Shown here: positions 1 to 7,758 of the stretch, one piece after another | Layout: each line of letters opens with the position of its first letter | Position numbering within the stretch: position 1 is the stretch's first letter | Source of the DNA: Bog-257 sp963834135 | GTDB taxonomy: Bacteria; Acidobacteriota; Terriglobia; Terriglobales; Acidobacteriaceae | Length of the DNA stretch: 64,000 nucleotides | Reading direction: 5' to 3' | Assembly (NCBI GenBank): GCA_963834135.1 | Contig: CAWIAN010000005.1 | Span: forward strand, 620,001-684,000 | Notes under the pieces: model-generated | Told to the model about the DNA's origin: nothing | The model's input: only the letters and a program-made list of their open reading frames with translations | Database searches by the model: none | Position numbers and translations under genes: made by a program

Positions 1-60
1 AGGGTAGCGGTCTTTCGACTACATTCGTCGGCTGGGCCTCCTCACTCCGCTCAGGATGAC
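1..60. repeat. Partial copy of palindromic repeat family R1
   Basis: The first 60 bases carry the right half of a dispersed palindrome. A 'ggtagcggtc' core is followed by 'ttcgact', and the segment ends in 'ccgctcaggatgac'. The same ending closes the full copy at 30847-30970. The left half would lie outside the window. Confidence 0.7.
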
Positions 61-131
61 ACTTTGGGTAGGACACGACAAAGATCACGTTTCTAACTCT
101 AAGCCTATCCCCTATTTTCTACTCCCATCCT

Positions 132-154
132 CTATCCACTACCCACTACCCACT
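132..154. repeat. Degenerate heptamer array (CCACTAC type)
   Basis: Three to four units of the type CCACTAT/CCACTAC repeat with a period of 7. The array ends 3 bases from the stop codon of the M28 peptidase gene (158-160). The same unit type recurs at 10878-10905 and 58844-58871, and inverted at 58596-58609. Confidence 0.8.
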
Positions 155-157
155 GTC

Positions 158-1624
158 TTACTGCCTCCCACGCTCTCCGCTCACCCATGGGTCCCACAGG
201 CGAAAGCCTTTCATCGCGTCGTCGAGATGGGTGTCGGGGAAGGTCGCCTCGATCTGCTTGCGCGTAAGCCGCGGCCCCAGCCGCTGCGGCATGTTCGCCA
301 GCTCTACCATCAACTCCGCACTCATTGCCTCGTTCTTCTTCAGCTGCGCGAAGTCGACCTTATCGTAGGTGTCGGACGTAGCGTGGTAGTTGATGAGGTA
401 GTTAGAGGTGTCCTGGTTCGGCAGAATGGTAGGCACGCCCTCGATCATCAGGTCGTAGTTATCGGTGCCGAGCTCGGCGTCGTTGGTGACCTCCGTCGCC
501 TTGTACTCGGCGAACGGTTGCAGCAGCGGCGCTAGAGCGGCATCGGTATCCTTGCGTCCCTGGGTGGAAAAGCCGGTAAACGCGCCGTCTCCGGCATCGA
601 GAACGTAGTCAGCAACGATGTTGTCCAGTTCGATGCGGTGGGCGCGCACATACGCGAGTGAGCCCAGCATGCCTTCCTCCTCACCGGAGTAGAGGATGAA
701 ACGCATGGTGCGTCGCGGGTGGATCCCGGCAGCCTTGATGGCTCGCACGGTATCGATGACCGTAGCCGCGTTACAGCCGTTGTCCAGCGCGCCAGTGCCA
801 AGGTTCCATGAGTCGAGGTGGGCGCCAAAGATGACAACTTCATTCGCCAGATCGCTGCCTTTGATCTCGGCGACGACGTTCCGGGCCGTGATCATCGGCC
901 CGACCTTATTAGGCAGCGATACCGACATTTGCACTTTCTCGCCGTGCGCGATCAATCGCGCAATGCGCAGAGCGTCCTCGCGCGCCAGCAGCACCTGAGG
1001 GATGACATCCATCTTGCCGCTCATAGTATTGATGTGCCGGTAAAGGATGTCGTAGTCGCGGCTGCTGGTGAAGGCGATCAGCAGCGCCCTGCCCTTTACC
1101 GAGCGCTCGATCACGCCAGGGGCGTTGAAATATTCTTCGAACAAATCGTCCCAGGTCGCCAGCACTTTGCTATGCACCAGAACAATCGCACCGGTAATGT
1201 TGCCGGCCTTGGCGAACTCCGCCGCTGAGCCCATGCCGACGTCGACGACGCGTGAAGTGGTGGGAGAGACGGGAGCGATCCAGGCGATCGACACAGCGTG
1301 AACGCGAAATTCCACCGGAGCCACCACGTCGACTTGGGTGTCACCCTCAGCCCATGACTGCGCGATGGTGAACTCCTCGGTGTGAACGGAGTCGGCGCCT
1401 GCCGCCTTGAATGCAGCCACTGCCCATTGCTCGGCTTGTTCCATCTGCGGAGTTCCAGGGACGCGCCCACCAATCTCGTCAGTCAGCACGCGCAGATTCT
1501 CTTCGATTGGTGTGCCGGGCTTGAGCGCCTCCTGCATGACAGCATCGTTGGACTGGGCGACGGACAAAGTTGCGGTGGCGATCACAAGGGCTAACCCGGA
1601 GAGCAAGCAGCGAGGTGTGTGCAT
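158..1624 (-). CDS. Secreted M28-family zinc aminopeptidase
   Basis: The product (488 aa) is a predicted exported metallopeptidase that removes N-terminal residues from peptides. I chose the ATG at 1624 rather than the upstream alternative at 1648 because it gives a clean signal peptide (MHTPRCLLSGLALVIATATLSVAQ). Expected M28 zinc-site residues are visible: H269-L-D271, a later Asp in GALDN, E315-E317 in YSGEEEG, an Asp in DAGDG and H414 in NYHATSD. The segment between about 120 and 240 looks like a PA-type insert, common in this family. The substrate is unknown. It is monocistronic and diverges from the GNAT gene at 1708. Confidence 0.88.
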   Translation of the reverse strand: MHTPRCLLSGLALVIATATLSVAQSNDAVMQEALKPGTPIEENLRVLTDEIGGRVPGTPQMEQAEQWAVAAFKAAGADSVHTEEFTIAQSWAEGDTQVDVVAPVEFRVHAVSIAWIAPVSPTTSRVVDVGMGSAAEFAKAGNITGAIVLVHSKVLATWDDLFEEYFNAPGVIERSVKGRALLIAFTSSRDYDILYRHINTMSGKMDVIPQVLLAREDALRIARLIAHGEKVQMSVSLPNKVGPMITARNVVAEIKGSDLANEVVIFGAHLDSWNLGTGALDNGCNAATVIDTVRAIKAAGIHPRRTMRFILYSGEEEGMLGSLAYVRAHRIELDNIVADYVLDAGDGAFTGFSTQGRKDTDAALAPLLQPFAEYKATEVTNDAELGTDNYDLMIEGVPTILPNQDTSNYLINYHATSDTYDKVDFAQLKKNEAMSAELMVELANMPQRLGPRLTRKQIEATFPDTHLDDAMKGFRLWDPWVSGERGRQ

Positions 1625-1707
1625 CGGGAGCCATTGTACCGTGAGCATCCAAATCCGGCGGCAGGATTTCGAGCCGCGGCCGCGATGCTATGTAAGATGG
1701 ACACGTT

Positions 1708-2214
1708 ATGGTGATGTCATTGCCCATCAACATCGTGCCGATGTCGGAGCTGCACTGGCCGGCGGTACTCGAGATCTATGTTCAGGGCATCGCCACGCGC
1801 AATGCAACGTTTGAAACAGCGGTACCTGCGTGGACAGAATGGACTGCGCGGCATCTGGCGAGTTGCCGTCTAGTCGCCGTGCGCGGGGACGACGTTGTGG
1901 GCTGGGCAGCGTTGAGCTGTGTCTCCACCCGACACGTCTATCGAGGAGTGGCCGAGGTCAGCGTGTATGTTGCCGCAAGCGTACAAGGGCAGGGAATTGG
2001 CTCGGCACTCCTGGCCGCATTGTTCGCAGAGTCGGAGCGCAACAGCATCTGGACCCTGCAGGCTGGCATTCTCGCCGAGAACACCGCCAGCATTCACCTG
2101 CACGAGAAAGCGGGCTTCCGGATCGTCGGCCGGCGTGAGCGTATTGGCCAACTCGACGGCCAGTGGCGCGACACGATTTTGATGGAACGGCGCAGCAAAA
2201 TTGCGGGAATTTAA
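1708..2214 (+). CDS. GNAT N-acetyltransferase, phosphinothricin acetyltransferase-like
   Basis: The 168-aa product belongs to the GNAT fold and transfers acetyl from acetyl-CoA to an amino group. The N-terminal pattern IYVQGIATRNATFET and the later VYVAASVQGQGIGSALL (the acetyl-CoA pyrophosphate loop, Q/R-x-x-G-x-G/A) are typical of the PAT/YwnH group. HEKAGFRIVGRRERIG is the usual C-terminal motif. True substrates of such proteins are often amino-acid analogues such as methionine sulfoximine, so the drug-resistance name should not be taken literally. An extended -10-like TGTAAGAT lies about 10 bases before the ATG. Its stop codon directly touches the stop codon of the convergent thioesterase gene. 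Confidence 0.85.
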   Translation: MVMSLPINIVPMSELHWPAVLEIYVQGIATRNATFETAVPAWTEWTARHLASCRLVAVRGDDVVGWAALSCVSTRHVYRGVAEVSVYVAASVQGQGIGSALLAALFAESERNSIWTLQAGILAENTASIHLHEKAGFRIVGRRERIGQLDGQWRDTILMERRSKIAGI

Positions 2215-2700
2215 CTACGTCGCGTCGCTGTGCTTCTTCTTCAGATACTTTGCGAACATGCGGTGCGGATCGATCTCGATGAACTTGCCCTTGCTGACGG
2301 CCAGCACCTCGCCCTCTTTGTTCCGGATTTCCGCTAAACGATAATGCTCGCGGCCGCGCACTCGTTGCTCCCACCCCTCCGTCACCAGCGGCTTGAAGAG
2401 GGGAACCGGTTTGAGGTAAGTGACCTCCATCGTCGAGGTGAGGCAGACCACGTTGTGCAACTTGTTCAGCTTGCTCATGGCTTCGTCGAGGATAGTGGCG
2501 ATGATGCCGCCATGGGCGTGCTCCGGTGGCCCGACGAATTCACCCTTGAGGCGAAACTTGCAGACGAAGCGCTGACGCTCGTCGTCGAGGACAAACTTCA
2601 GCCGCAAGCCGACCTCGTTCTCTGGACCGCACCCAAAACACTTGTTGCCGAACTGACGTTTTTGAACTTTATGACCGGGGACCGCCTTGTGCCGTGGCAT
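2215..2700 (-). CDS. PaaI-like hotdog-fold acyl-CoA thioesterase
   Basis: The 161-aa product has the hotdog thioesterase pattern. CFGCGPENEVGLRLKF near the N-terminus is the typical FGCG-N-GL motif of this subgroup. PPEHAHGGIIATILDEAM carries the HGG and the acidic residue of the active site, and VTYLKPVPL follows. It probably hydrolyses an acyl-CoA in the cytoplasm. The start is uncertain. ATG at 2700 is preferred by homology, but an in-frame ATG at 2760 has GAGGAG 3 bases upstream. That sequence lies within a heptamer repeat (2751-2778), so it may be fortuitous. The gene is tail-to-tail with the GNAT gene with no spacer. Confidence 0.82.
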   Translation of the reverse strand: MPRHKAVPGHKVQKRQFGNKCFGCGPENEVGLRLKFVLDDERQRFVCKFRLKGEFVGPPEHAHGGIIATILDEAMSKLNKLHNVVCLTSTMEVTYLKPVPLFKPLVTEGWEQRVRGREHYRLAEIRNKEGEVLAVSKGKFIEIDPHRMFAKYLKKKHSDAT

Positions 2701-2750
2701 GTGAACAAGATGAAGCAGAGCAGGGGGAAGATGCAAGGGGAAGAGGCCGC

Positions 2751-2912
2751 TGGTCGCCATTCGCTCCTCGCTTTTCGCCAGACAACTTGAATCAGCCTCT
2801 GGCACGCCGAGGGTTTCTGACCGTGCAGTCTCTGAGTTACTCGGTCGGAAAGCTGGATAGAAATTCGCTACCCTGATTCTGGCAAAGAGCGAAGAGCGAA
2901 TGGCGACCAGCG
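2751..2912. repeat. Inverted pair of heptamer arrays (TTCGC / GCGAA type)
   Basis: TCGC recurs at 2754, 2761, 2768 and 2775, exactly 7 apart. Its inverted counterpart GCGA recurs at 2889, 2896 and 2903. The two arms are about 30 bases each, nearly identical when one is reverse-complemented, and about 100 bases apart. The same unit type is found inside glyQ at 16697-16769. Confidence 0.8.
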
Positions 2913-2917
2913 TCCTT

Positions 2918-3220
2918 TCAAAAAATATGCGGATTGTTCGGATTACCCGAGTCAATCTTGATTTCCTGGTCGGTGTGGCGGGCGAGATACCAGCAGGGCT
3001 TGGCCCCCATCTGCGGGAACACAGAGTTGGAGCAGTCTTCCTGGTGATCTCCGGCGTAGTCGTACTCAAACTTTCCGTTCTTGAGCTTCACATTGTAATA
3101 GGTGTGAACGGTGATGCTGCCGAAGGTGTCGCGGCGCGGGATTCGCAGCTTCACGGATAGGAAATCCAGGCCGTAGAGCGCCATCGCAGCGATCGCGAAG
3201 ATGAGGAGGAAGCGTTTCAT
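2918..3220 (-). CDS. Small envelope protein of unknown function
   Basis: I do not recognise this 100-aa protein. Starting at the ATG at 3220 it has a hydrophobic N-terminal segment (MKRFLLIFAIAAMALYGLDF) that could be a signal anchor. A polar domain of about 75 residues follows, with two cysteines (QEDCSNSVFP and AKPCWYL) that could form a disulfide outside the cytoplasm. An upstream in-frame ATG at 3241 would add seven residues. It lies between the thioesterase repeat region and a stretch of heptamer arrays. Confidence 0.6.
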   Translation of the reverse strand: MKRFLLIFAIAAMALYGLDFLSVKLRIPRRDTFGSITVHTYYNVKLKNGKFEYDYAGDHQEDCSNSVFPQMGAKPCWYLARHTDQEIKIDSGNPNNPHIF

Positions 3221-3544
3221 CGAGGGCAACGTGTCGAACAATTGTACGGGAGGAATGCCGGAAGCCGTGAGCCATGAGCCATGCCCTGTGGGCCAAGGCG
3301 CCTGAATAAGACATCATTCTCCAGGATTACGTAAGGTTTCGGCAGACATTCGCAGAGTTATGGCAGGTACGGGTCAAAACTTCACGGCTCAAAGCCCACG
3401 GCTCACAGCGCCCCGAATCTAGGCCCGGGTAGCCGACACACCTTGCTTCCAACCTCGAGCCGTAGCATCATAGGTCACAAGAGCTTGTGACGTGAGTAGG
3501 GCACGGCCACGCCACATTCCGCAGCGTCGATCCAACACACCGAT
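3221..3544. repeat. Intergenic region with two heptamer arrays
   Basis: No gene is seen in these 324 bases. Two arrays with a period of 7 stand out: 3263-3283 (units AGCCGTG, AGCCATG) and 3382-3409 (units TCACGGC, TCAAAGC, CCACGGC, TCACAGC). The rest holds no clear promoter or terminator. Confidence 0.75.
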
Positions 3545-4294
3545 ATGAGCCGGGGAATCAGCACTCGCAAGCCGAAGACCTCGTTTGGTGGCGGGGGACG
3601 CGGCCCTGCCGAGAATTGGCCCGGCGGATGGGACGGTGGCGGCGGGCGTGGCGGCGACGATCATCCCAATTACAACGAACGTTTGCGGCGCTATCGGCTC
3701 GCCCTGCTGCTGGCGATGTCGTCGGTGGTGATGCTGTTTATTTCGTTCACGACGGCTTACGTAGTTCGCAAGGCAGGTTCGGTGTGGGACCCGGCGGGCA
3801 ACGATTACGTCAGCAACTGGGCTCCCCTGTCGCTGCCGGTGCGTTTTCTGCTGCTGAACACCGCTGTGCTGCTGCTGAGCACCTGCACTCTGGAGATTGC
3901 CCGCAGACGCGCCGCGCAGGATGTTGCGCTGGCGCCGATCGCCGACATCCCCGGCATTCGCGTCAACGACAAGCATTCGCTGTCCTGGTTGTGGGCGACG
4001 ATAGTTCTGGGAACGGGCTTTCTCGCCGGACAGGTTTACGCCTGGCGTCTACTGGAACAGTACAACCGCAGCTTCGCCACCAACACCAGCAGCTCGTTCT
4101 TCTTCATCCTCACCGGAGTGCATGCCGTTCACCTGCTGGGTGGTTTGATCGCTCTGCTCTGGGCGGCCGCAGCCAGTTGGCTGCATAAGCCGCCGGAGAC
4201 GCGCAGAATCATCCTCGATGTGACCGCGTGGTATTGGCATTTCATGGGACTGCTCTGGCTGTATATATTCGGGTTGCTGTATTTCGGGAGATGA
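3545..4294 (+). CDS. Cytochrome c oxidase subunit III-family membrane protein
   Basis: The 249-aa product resembles subunit III of heme-copper oxidases. A glycine-rich cytoplasmic head (residues 17-38) is followed by about five hydrophobic helices, and the C-terminal WYWHFMGLLWLYIFGLLYF is characteristic of CoxC/CyoC. No subunit I or II gene lies beside it here, so its complex must be encoded elsewhere, or it acts as a stand-alone subunit III paralogue. Subunit III does not carry metal centres but stabilises proton-pumping oxidases. The start ATG at 3545 has no strong ribosome binding site. Confidence 0.8.
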   Translation: MSRGISTRKPKTSFGGGGRGPAENWPGGWDGGGGRGGDDHPNYNERLRRYRLALLLAMSSVVMLFISFTTAYVVRKAGSVWDPAGNDYVSNWAPLSLPVRFLLLNTAVLLLSTCTLEIARRRAAQDVALAPIADIPGIRVNDKHSLSWLWATIVLGTGFLAGQVYAWRLLEQYNRSFATNTSSSFFFILTGVHAVHLLGGLIALLWAAAASWLHKPPETRRIILDVTAWYWHFMGLLWLYIFGLLYFGR

Positions 4295-4302
4295 GAGCGT
4301 TG

Positions 4303-4323
4303 TCAGCTATCGGCTGTCGGCTT
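4303..4323. repeat. Heptamer array (TCGGCTG type)
   Basis: Three 7-base units (TCAGCTA, TCGGCTG, TCGGCTT) begin 9 bases after the stop codon of the oxidase subunit. The same unit type occurs after sucD at 43394-43414. Further on, 4460-4492 holds a copy of the 'tccgtg...ctccg' phrase seen inverted at 13691-13768. Confidence 0.75.
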
Positions 4324-4534
4324 GATCTTTCTTTACCTCGCGACCTGCCGGACTCCCGGAGTTCTGTTGTTCCTTCTTGGTTGTCATCTTTTCAGCTTCG
4401 CTCGGGATGTCCGTTGAAAAACGGCTAGCAACGAGCACCAGCAACTGCCGAAAAGCGAGTCCTTCCTCCGTGTTCTCCGCGCCTCAGTGCTGAACCCACT
4501 TTCCAACTTACTCATTCCCCGGCAAATCCAGTTC

Positions 4535-4562
4535 TTGACATCGCAAATTGCAATACTATAAT
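4535..4562 (+). promoter_or_regulatory. Consensus sigma-70 promoter of the XRE regulator gene
   Basis: TTGACA (4535-4540) and TATAAT (4557-4562) match both housekeeping hexamers perfectly, with a 16-base spacer. The -10 box ends only 13 bases before the ATG at 4576, so the transcript should have a leader of about six bases or less. Confidence 0.88.
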
Positions 4563-4576
4563 TGCAAATTGTAATA
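4543..4576 (+). promoter_or_regulatory. Operator-like direct repeats overlapping the promoter
   Basis: GCAAATTGCAATA (4543-4555) is repeated as GCAAATTGTAATA (4564-4576) exactly 21 bases later, two helical turns. Each repeat contains a TTGCAA/ATTGCAAT-type dyad. The pair covers the spacer and the start region, which suggests repression by the XRE protein encoded directly downstream. That role is inference from position. Confidence 0.65.
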
Positions 4577-5091
4577 TGAAGCTCGGCGAAAAACTCCGCT
4601 ACCTGCGTCTGGTCGAAGGCACCTTGCGCGGCCTGGACCGCGAGATGACCCAGCAGGACCTCGTCCGCTTGTTGAAGAAAGAAGTGGGCGCCAGCCTGAG
4701 CCAGTCGTATCTCTCGCAGATCGAGAGCGGCGCCCGGCCGCACCTGACGAATGCTTCGCGCATGCTATTGGCGCGCTTCTTCAAGGTGCATCCCGGATAC
4801 CTGGTGGACGATCCCGAGGGCTATCACACGGAATTGACCAGCGACCTGCGAGCGAACGAAGACCGGCTTGACCTGTGGCTGATCAATGGCGCCGAGCAGT
4901 CGACCGATGATCCTGATCTGCATCACGCACTGCTGCAGGTTGCCAAGCACAAGGACAGCCGGAAGGCACTGGTGCTGCTGGGCGCGATTCTGGAGACGCC
5001 CGAGTTGGTGGAGCGGTTGACGGAAGTGTTGAAGCCGGTCCCGGCGGCAAATGGACGCAAGGGCCGCAACGGCAAGAAGCAGGCGGAGTGA
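4576..5091 (+). CDS. XRE-family helix-turn-helix transcriptional regulator
   Basis: The 171-aa product has an N-terminal Cro/C1-type HTH (about residues 5-75). The recognition region reads SLSQSYLSQIESGARPHLTN, followed by FFKVHPGYLVDD. The C-terminal half (about 90-155) is helical with no recognised ligand domain, and the tail is basic (NGRKGRNGKKQ). It is the first gene of a run leading to NfeD-like, flotillin and PspA genes, 4 bases before the next start, so it probably controls this membrane-stress cluster. Repeats over its own promoter suggest autoregulation. The nearly leaderless start is notable. Confidence 0.85.
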   Translation: MKLGEKLRYLRLVEGTLRGLDREMTQQDLVRLLKKEVGASLSQSYLSQIESGARPHLTNASRMLLARFFKVHPGYLVDDPEGYHTELTSDLRANEDRLDLWLINGAEQSTDDPDLHHALLQVAKHKDSRKALVLLGAILETPELVERLTEVLKPVPAANGRKGRNGKKQAE

Positions 5092-5095
5092 TTTT

Positions 5096-5698
5096 ATGAC
5101 ATGGGCGATTTTCTATCTCGTGTGCTTCCTGGTAGGAGTGACGCTGAGCGTTCTGTCGTTCATGGGCGGGACGTGGCATTTGCCGCACGTGCATCTGCAT
5201 GTGCCGCACGCACATGTGCCGGCCGGCGGTCACGTCGCGACGCCGCACGCGGCTGCCGGCTCTGATATGCCGTTCTTCAACTTTGCGACGATTACGGCGT
5301 TTCTGGCCTGGTTCGGCGGGACGGGTTATCTGCTGACGCGCTATTCGACGCTGGTGGTCACTCTGGTTTTGATGGTCTCGATTGCGCTCGGCCTGGTCGG
5401 AGCAAGCATCGTCTTCGTTTTTATCGCGAAGGTCCTGCTGGCGCACTCGCGTGAGCTGGATCCGGCGGATTATGAGCGGGTCGGCGTGTTGGGCCGCGTG
5501 AGCAGCCCCATTCGTGCAGGCGGCACCGGCGAGATCATCTTTTCGCAGGAAGGTACGCGTCACACCTGCGGAGCCCGAAGTGAGAACGGCGAAGCGCTGG
5601 CGCGTGAGACGGAAGTCGTCATCACGCGCTACGAAAAAGGAATTGCATACGTACGTCGCTTTGACGAGATGGCGGAGAAGGCGGTAACTAGCAGCTAG
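5096..5698 (+). CDS. NfeD-like membrane protein with histidine-rich loop
   Basis: The 200-aa product has an N-terminal membrane helix (about 4-23) and a histidine-rich loop at 28-52 with eight His. Two further helices follow (about 58-80 and 85-112), then a soluble OB-fold-like domain (about 128-190) typical of NfeD C-terminal domains. I chose ATG 5096 because it is 4 bases after the XRE stop and has a GGAG about 8 bases upstream. NfeD proteins are regular partners of flotillins, and a flotillin gene follows. The His-rich loop is unusual for the family and could bind metal (inference). Its stop codon lies inside a heptamer array (5687-5707). Confidence 0.78.
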   Translation: MTWAIFYLVCFLVGVTLSVLSFMGGTWHLPHVHLHVPHAHVPAGGHVATPHAAAGSDMPFFNFATITAFLAWFGGTGYLLTRYSTLVVTLVLMVSIALGLVGASIVFVFIAKVLLAHSRELDPADYERVGVLGRVSSPIRAGGTGEIIFSQEGTRHTCGARSENGEALARETEVVITRYEKGIAYVRRFDEMAEKAVTSS

Positions 5699-5707
5699 CG
5701 ACTAGCA
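5687..5707. repeat. Heptamer array overlapping the NfeD stop codon
   Basis: Units ACTAGCA, GCTAGCG and ACTAGCA repeat with a period of 7. The TAG stop codon of the NfeD-like gene (5696-5698) is part of the array. Confidence 0.85.
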
Positions 5708-5708
5708 A

Positions 5709-5888
5709 ATGAGCGATCTACTACATATCGTTCTCGGCTTTATAGGTGTAGCTACGTTCCTGTGGCTTTATTTGAAAATGATTATGTTTCTGGACGAACA
5801 CGGCCTTCTTTTTCGGAGGAGGAAAATACCAAAAGTCGAAATTCAAACGCTATTTCACGGGAACACCAAAGATCAAGATCAGATCTAG
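5709..5888 (+). CDS. Possible small single-pass membrane protein
   Basis: This 59-codon open frame from ATG 5709 has one hydrophobic helix (about residues 5-28: HIVLGFIGVATFLWLYLKM). A basic patch (FRRRK) and a polar tail follow. The start lies directly behind the heptamer array and has no strong ribosome binding site, and the segment is more AT-rich than its neighbours. It sits between the NfeD-like and flotillin genes on the same strand, as a small accessory membrane subunit might. I recognise no family. Codon use and conservation would have to confirm it. Confidence 0.45.
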   Translation: MSDLLHIVLGFIGVATFLWLYLKMIMFLDEHGLLFRRRKIPKVEIQTLFHGNTKDQDQI

Positions 5889-5897
5889 GCCATTCAC

Positions 5898-5918
5898 TAG
5901 TTGCTAATTGCTAGTTGC
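5898..5918. repeat. Heptamer array before the flotillin ribosome binding site
   Basis: Units TAGTTGC, TAATTGC and TAGTTGC repeat with a period of 7. The array ends about 8 bases before the AGGAG of the flotillin gene. Confidence 0.85.
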
Positions 5919-5937
5919 TGAAGTCAAGGAGAAACAT

Positions 5938-7410
5938 ATGGGTTTCCACATTCCAACAGACGCCGTGGTCATCGTGTGGTCGGTTGTTATCGCCACTATT
6001 TTGCTCATGGCGCTCTTCACCAAGCTGTATCGCAAAGCCGGACCCAATGAAGCTCTGGTTGTGTTCGGTATCCGGGGCCCGCGCATTATCAAGGGACACG
6101 GCACCATCATCCTGCCCATGGTGGAGAACTGCCGCGAACTTTCGCTGGAACTGATGTCGTTCGACGTCGCTCCACAGCAGGATCTCTACACCAAGCAAGG
6201 CGTCGCCGTCACAGTGGAAGCCGTGGCGCAGATCAAGGTCAAGTCCGATCCGGAATCGATCATGACGGCCGCCGAGCAGTTTCTCACCAAGTCGCCGCCG
6301 GATCGCGAGGCGCTGATCCGCCTGGTGATGGAAGGCCATCTGCGCGGCATCATCGGCCAACTCACGGTGGAAGAGATTGTGAAGCAGCCGGAGATGGTCG
6401 CCGACCGCATGCGCACCACCTGCGCCGACGACATGAACAAGATGGGCCTGGAAGTGATCTCGTTCACTATCAAGGAAGTTCGCGACAAGAACGAGTACAT
6501 CACCAACATGGGCCGGCCAGACATCGCCCGCATCAAGCGCGACGCCGATGTGGCCACTGCCGAAGCCGATCGCGACACCGCGATCAAGCGCGCCATCGCA
6601 CTGCGCGAGTCGGCGACTGCCAAGGCGCAAGCCGATCAGGAACGCGTTGCCGCGGAAACCGCATCGCTCGCCCGTCAAGCCGAGGCGCAACGCGATCTTG
6701 AAGTGAAAAAAGCTACTTATGCCGAGTTGGTGAAGCGACAGCAGGCGCAGGCCGATAAGGCCTACGAAATTCAGACCAACGTGATGCAGCAGCAGGTGAT
6801 TGCTGAGTCGGTGAAAGTGCAGCAGGTGGAGAAAGAAGCGCAGATCAAGGTGCAGGAAGCTGAGATCAGCCGTCGCGAGAAGGAACTGATTGCCACCGTG
6901 CTGAAGCAGGCCGAGATCGAACGTCAGCGCATCGAGACTCTAGCCAATGCCGAGAAGTCCCGGACCATGGTGGAGGCTGAAGGCCGAGCCAGCGCAATTC
7001 GTGCGCAGGGTGAAGCCGAGGCCGAGATCATCTTCAAGAAGGGCGACGCTGAAGCTCGCGCCATGAACGTGAAGGCCGAAGCCTTCCAGGAGTACAACCA
7101 GGCCGCAGTCGTCGACAAGCTAATCACCAGCTTGCCCGAGGTGGTGAAGGCGCTGGCCAGCCCGCTGGCGAACGTCGACAAGATCACGATTGTTTCCACC
7201 GGCAATGGACATTCGGCGGGGATGAATAAGATCACCGGCGACATAACCGAGATTGCCGCGCAGGTGCCGGCGCTGTTCGAGGCGCTCTCGGGCATGCAGA
7301 TGTCGGACCTGCTGGGCAAGATCCGGACGATCGGCGACAAGTCGCCCAAGCCGGATGGTCTGCCGCCTGCCGATGACGGCAAGTCGAAGGCGGCGAGTGC
7401 AGGGAAGTAA
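5938..7410 (+). CDS. Flotillin-like SPFH/band 7 protein
   Basis: The 490-aa product has one N-terminal membrane anchor (about residues 8-28) and an SPFH/band 7 domain to about 195. A long alanine/glutamate/arginine/lysine-rich coiled coil follows (about 200-385), and then a C-terminal oligomerisation region. Flotillins organise ordered membrane domains. The start is ATG 5938, with AGGAG six bases upstream; an upstream in-frame start at 5908 lacks this. With the NfeD-like protein upstream and PspA downstream it forms a membrane-integrity cluster resembling YuaF-FloT and YqiK systems. Confidence 0.9.
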   Translation: MGFHIPTDAVVIVWSVVIATILLMALFTKLYRKAGPNEALVVFGIRGPRIIKGHGTIILPMVENCRELSLELMSFDVAPQQDLYTKQGVAVTVEAVAQIKVKSDPESIMTAAEQFLTKSPPDREALIRLVMEGHLRGIIGQLTVEEIVKQPEMVADRMRTTCADDMNKMGLEVISFTIKEVRDKNEYITNMGRPDIARIKRDADVATAEADRDTAIKRAIALRESATAKAQADQERVAAETASLARQAEAQRDLEVKKATYAELVKRQQAQADKAYEIQTNVMQQQVIAESVKVQQVEKEAQIKVQEAEISRREKELIATVLKQAEIERQRIETLANAEKSRTMVEAEGRASAIRAQGEAEAEIIFKKGDAEARAMNVKAEAFQEYNQAAVVDKLITSLPEVVKALASPLANVDKITIVSTGNGHSAGMNKITGDITEIAAQVPALFEALSGMQMSDLLGKIRTIGDKSPKPDGLPPADDGKSKAASAGK

Positions 7411-7424
7411 GGCAGAGCCGGCGG

Positions 7425-7502
7425 GTGCCCCAGGTTCGCCTCCTTTTGGTGGAGGCTAACCTGGGCCCACGTTAGCCCAAAATGCGGGCGAACGTGGGGC
7501 AC
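7425..7502. repeat. Palindromic repeat family R2, copy 1
   Basis: The element starts GTGCCCCAGGTTCGC and ends GAACGTGGGGCAC, with an inner hairpin around 'tccttttggtgga'. Related copies lie at 36616-36716 and 41015-41109. This copy follows the flotillin gene and may act as a transcript end or stabiliser. Confidence 0.8.
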
Positions 7503-7521
7503 TCGAGGGTGGGCAGGGATT

Positions 7522-7549
7522 AGCCGACAGCTGACGGCCGATGGTGACA
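7522..7549. repeat. Heptamer array (AGCTGAC type)
   Basis: Units AGCCGAC, AGCTGAC and GGCCGAT, plus one poorer unit, repeat with a period of 7 just upstream of the small ORF at 7566. A sister array of the same unit type lies at 7811-7838. Confidence 0.78.
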
Positions 7550-7565
7550 GCTTCCGAGGATGGTT

Positions 7566-7739
7566 ATGTTTTCCGAAGATGACAGTACGCGCTTGATGGT
7601 GACGCTGGGAGTTATAGGAACGTTGCTGGGGGTGGTGATTCGATTCGTCACCCACTCCAATATCGCAGTATTGGTGGGCGCCGTGGGAGGCTTGCTCGTC
7701 GCCTTCCTGTTGGCTGCAGTTCGCGGCGAGCAGGTGTGA
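7566..7739 (+). CDS. Small two-helix membrane protein between flotillin and pspA
   Basis: This 57-codon frame encodes an acidic start (MFSEDDSTR), a first hydrophobic helix (LMVTLGVIGTLLGVVIRFV) and a short polar turn (THSN). A second helix (IAVLVGAVGGLLVAFLLAAV) and a polar end follow. GAGGA lies five bases before the ATG at 7566; another ATG at 7560 would add two residues. Its hairpin-of-helices design and its place between the flotillin and pspA genes suggest a small partner in the same membrane system (inference). I know no named family for it. Confidence 0.65.
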   Translation: MFSEDDSTRLMVTLGVIGTLLGVVIRFVTHSNIAVLVGAVGGLLVAFLLAAVRGEQV

Positions 7740-7758
7740 TTTTCAAAGTGTTCGTGAT

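Noticed and set aside
2215..2760. Start of the PaaI-like gene at 2760
   Set aside because: Its GAGGAG is part of a heptamer array and the added residues are not typical. The ATG at 2700 is preferred, with some doubt.
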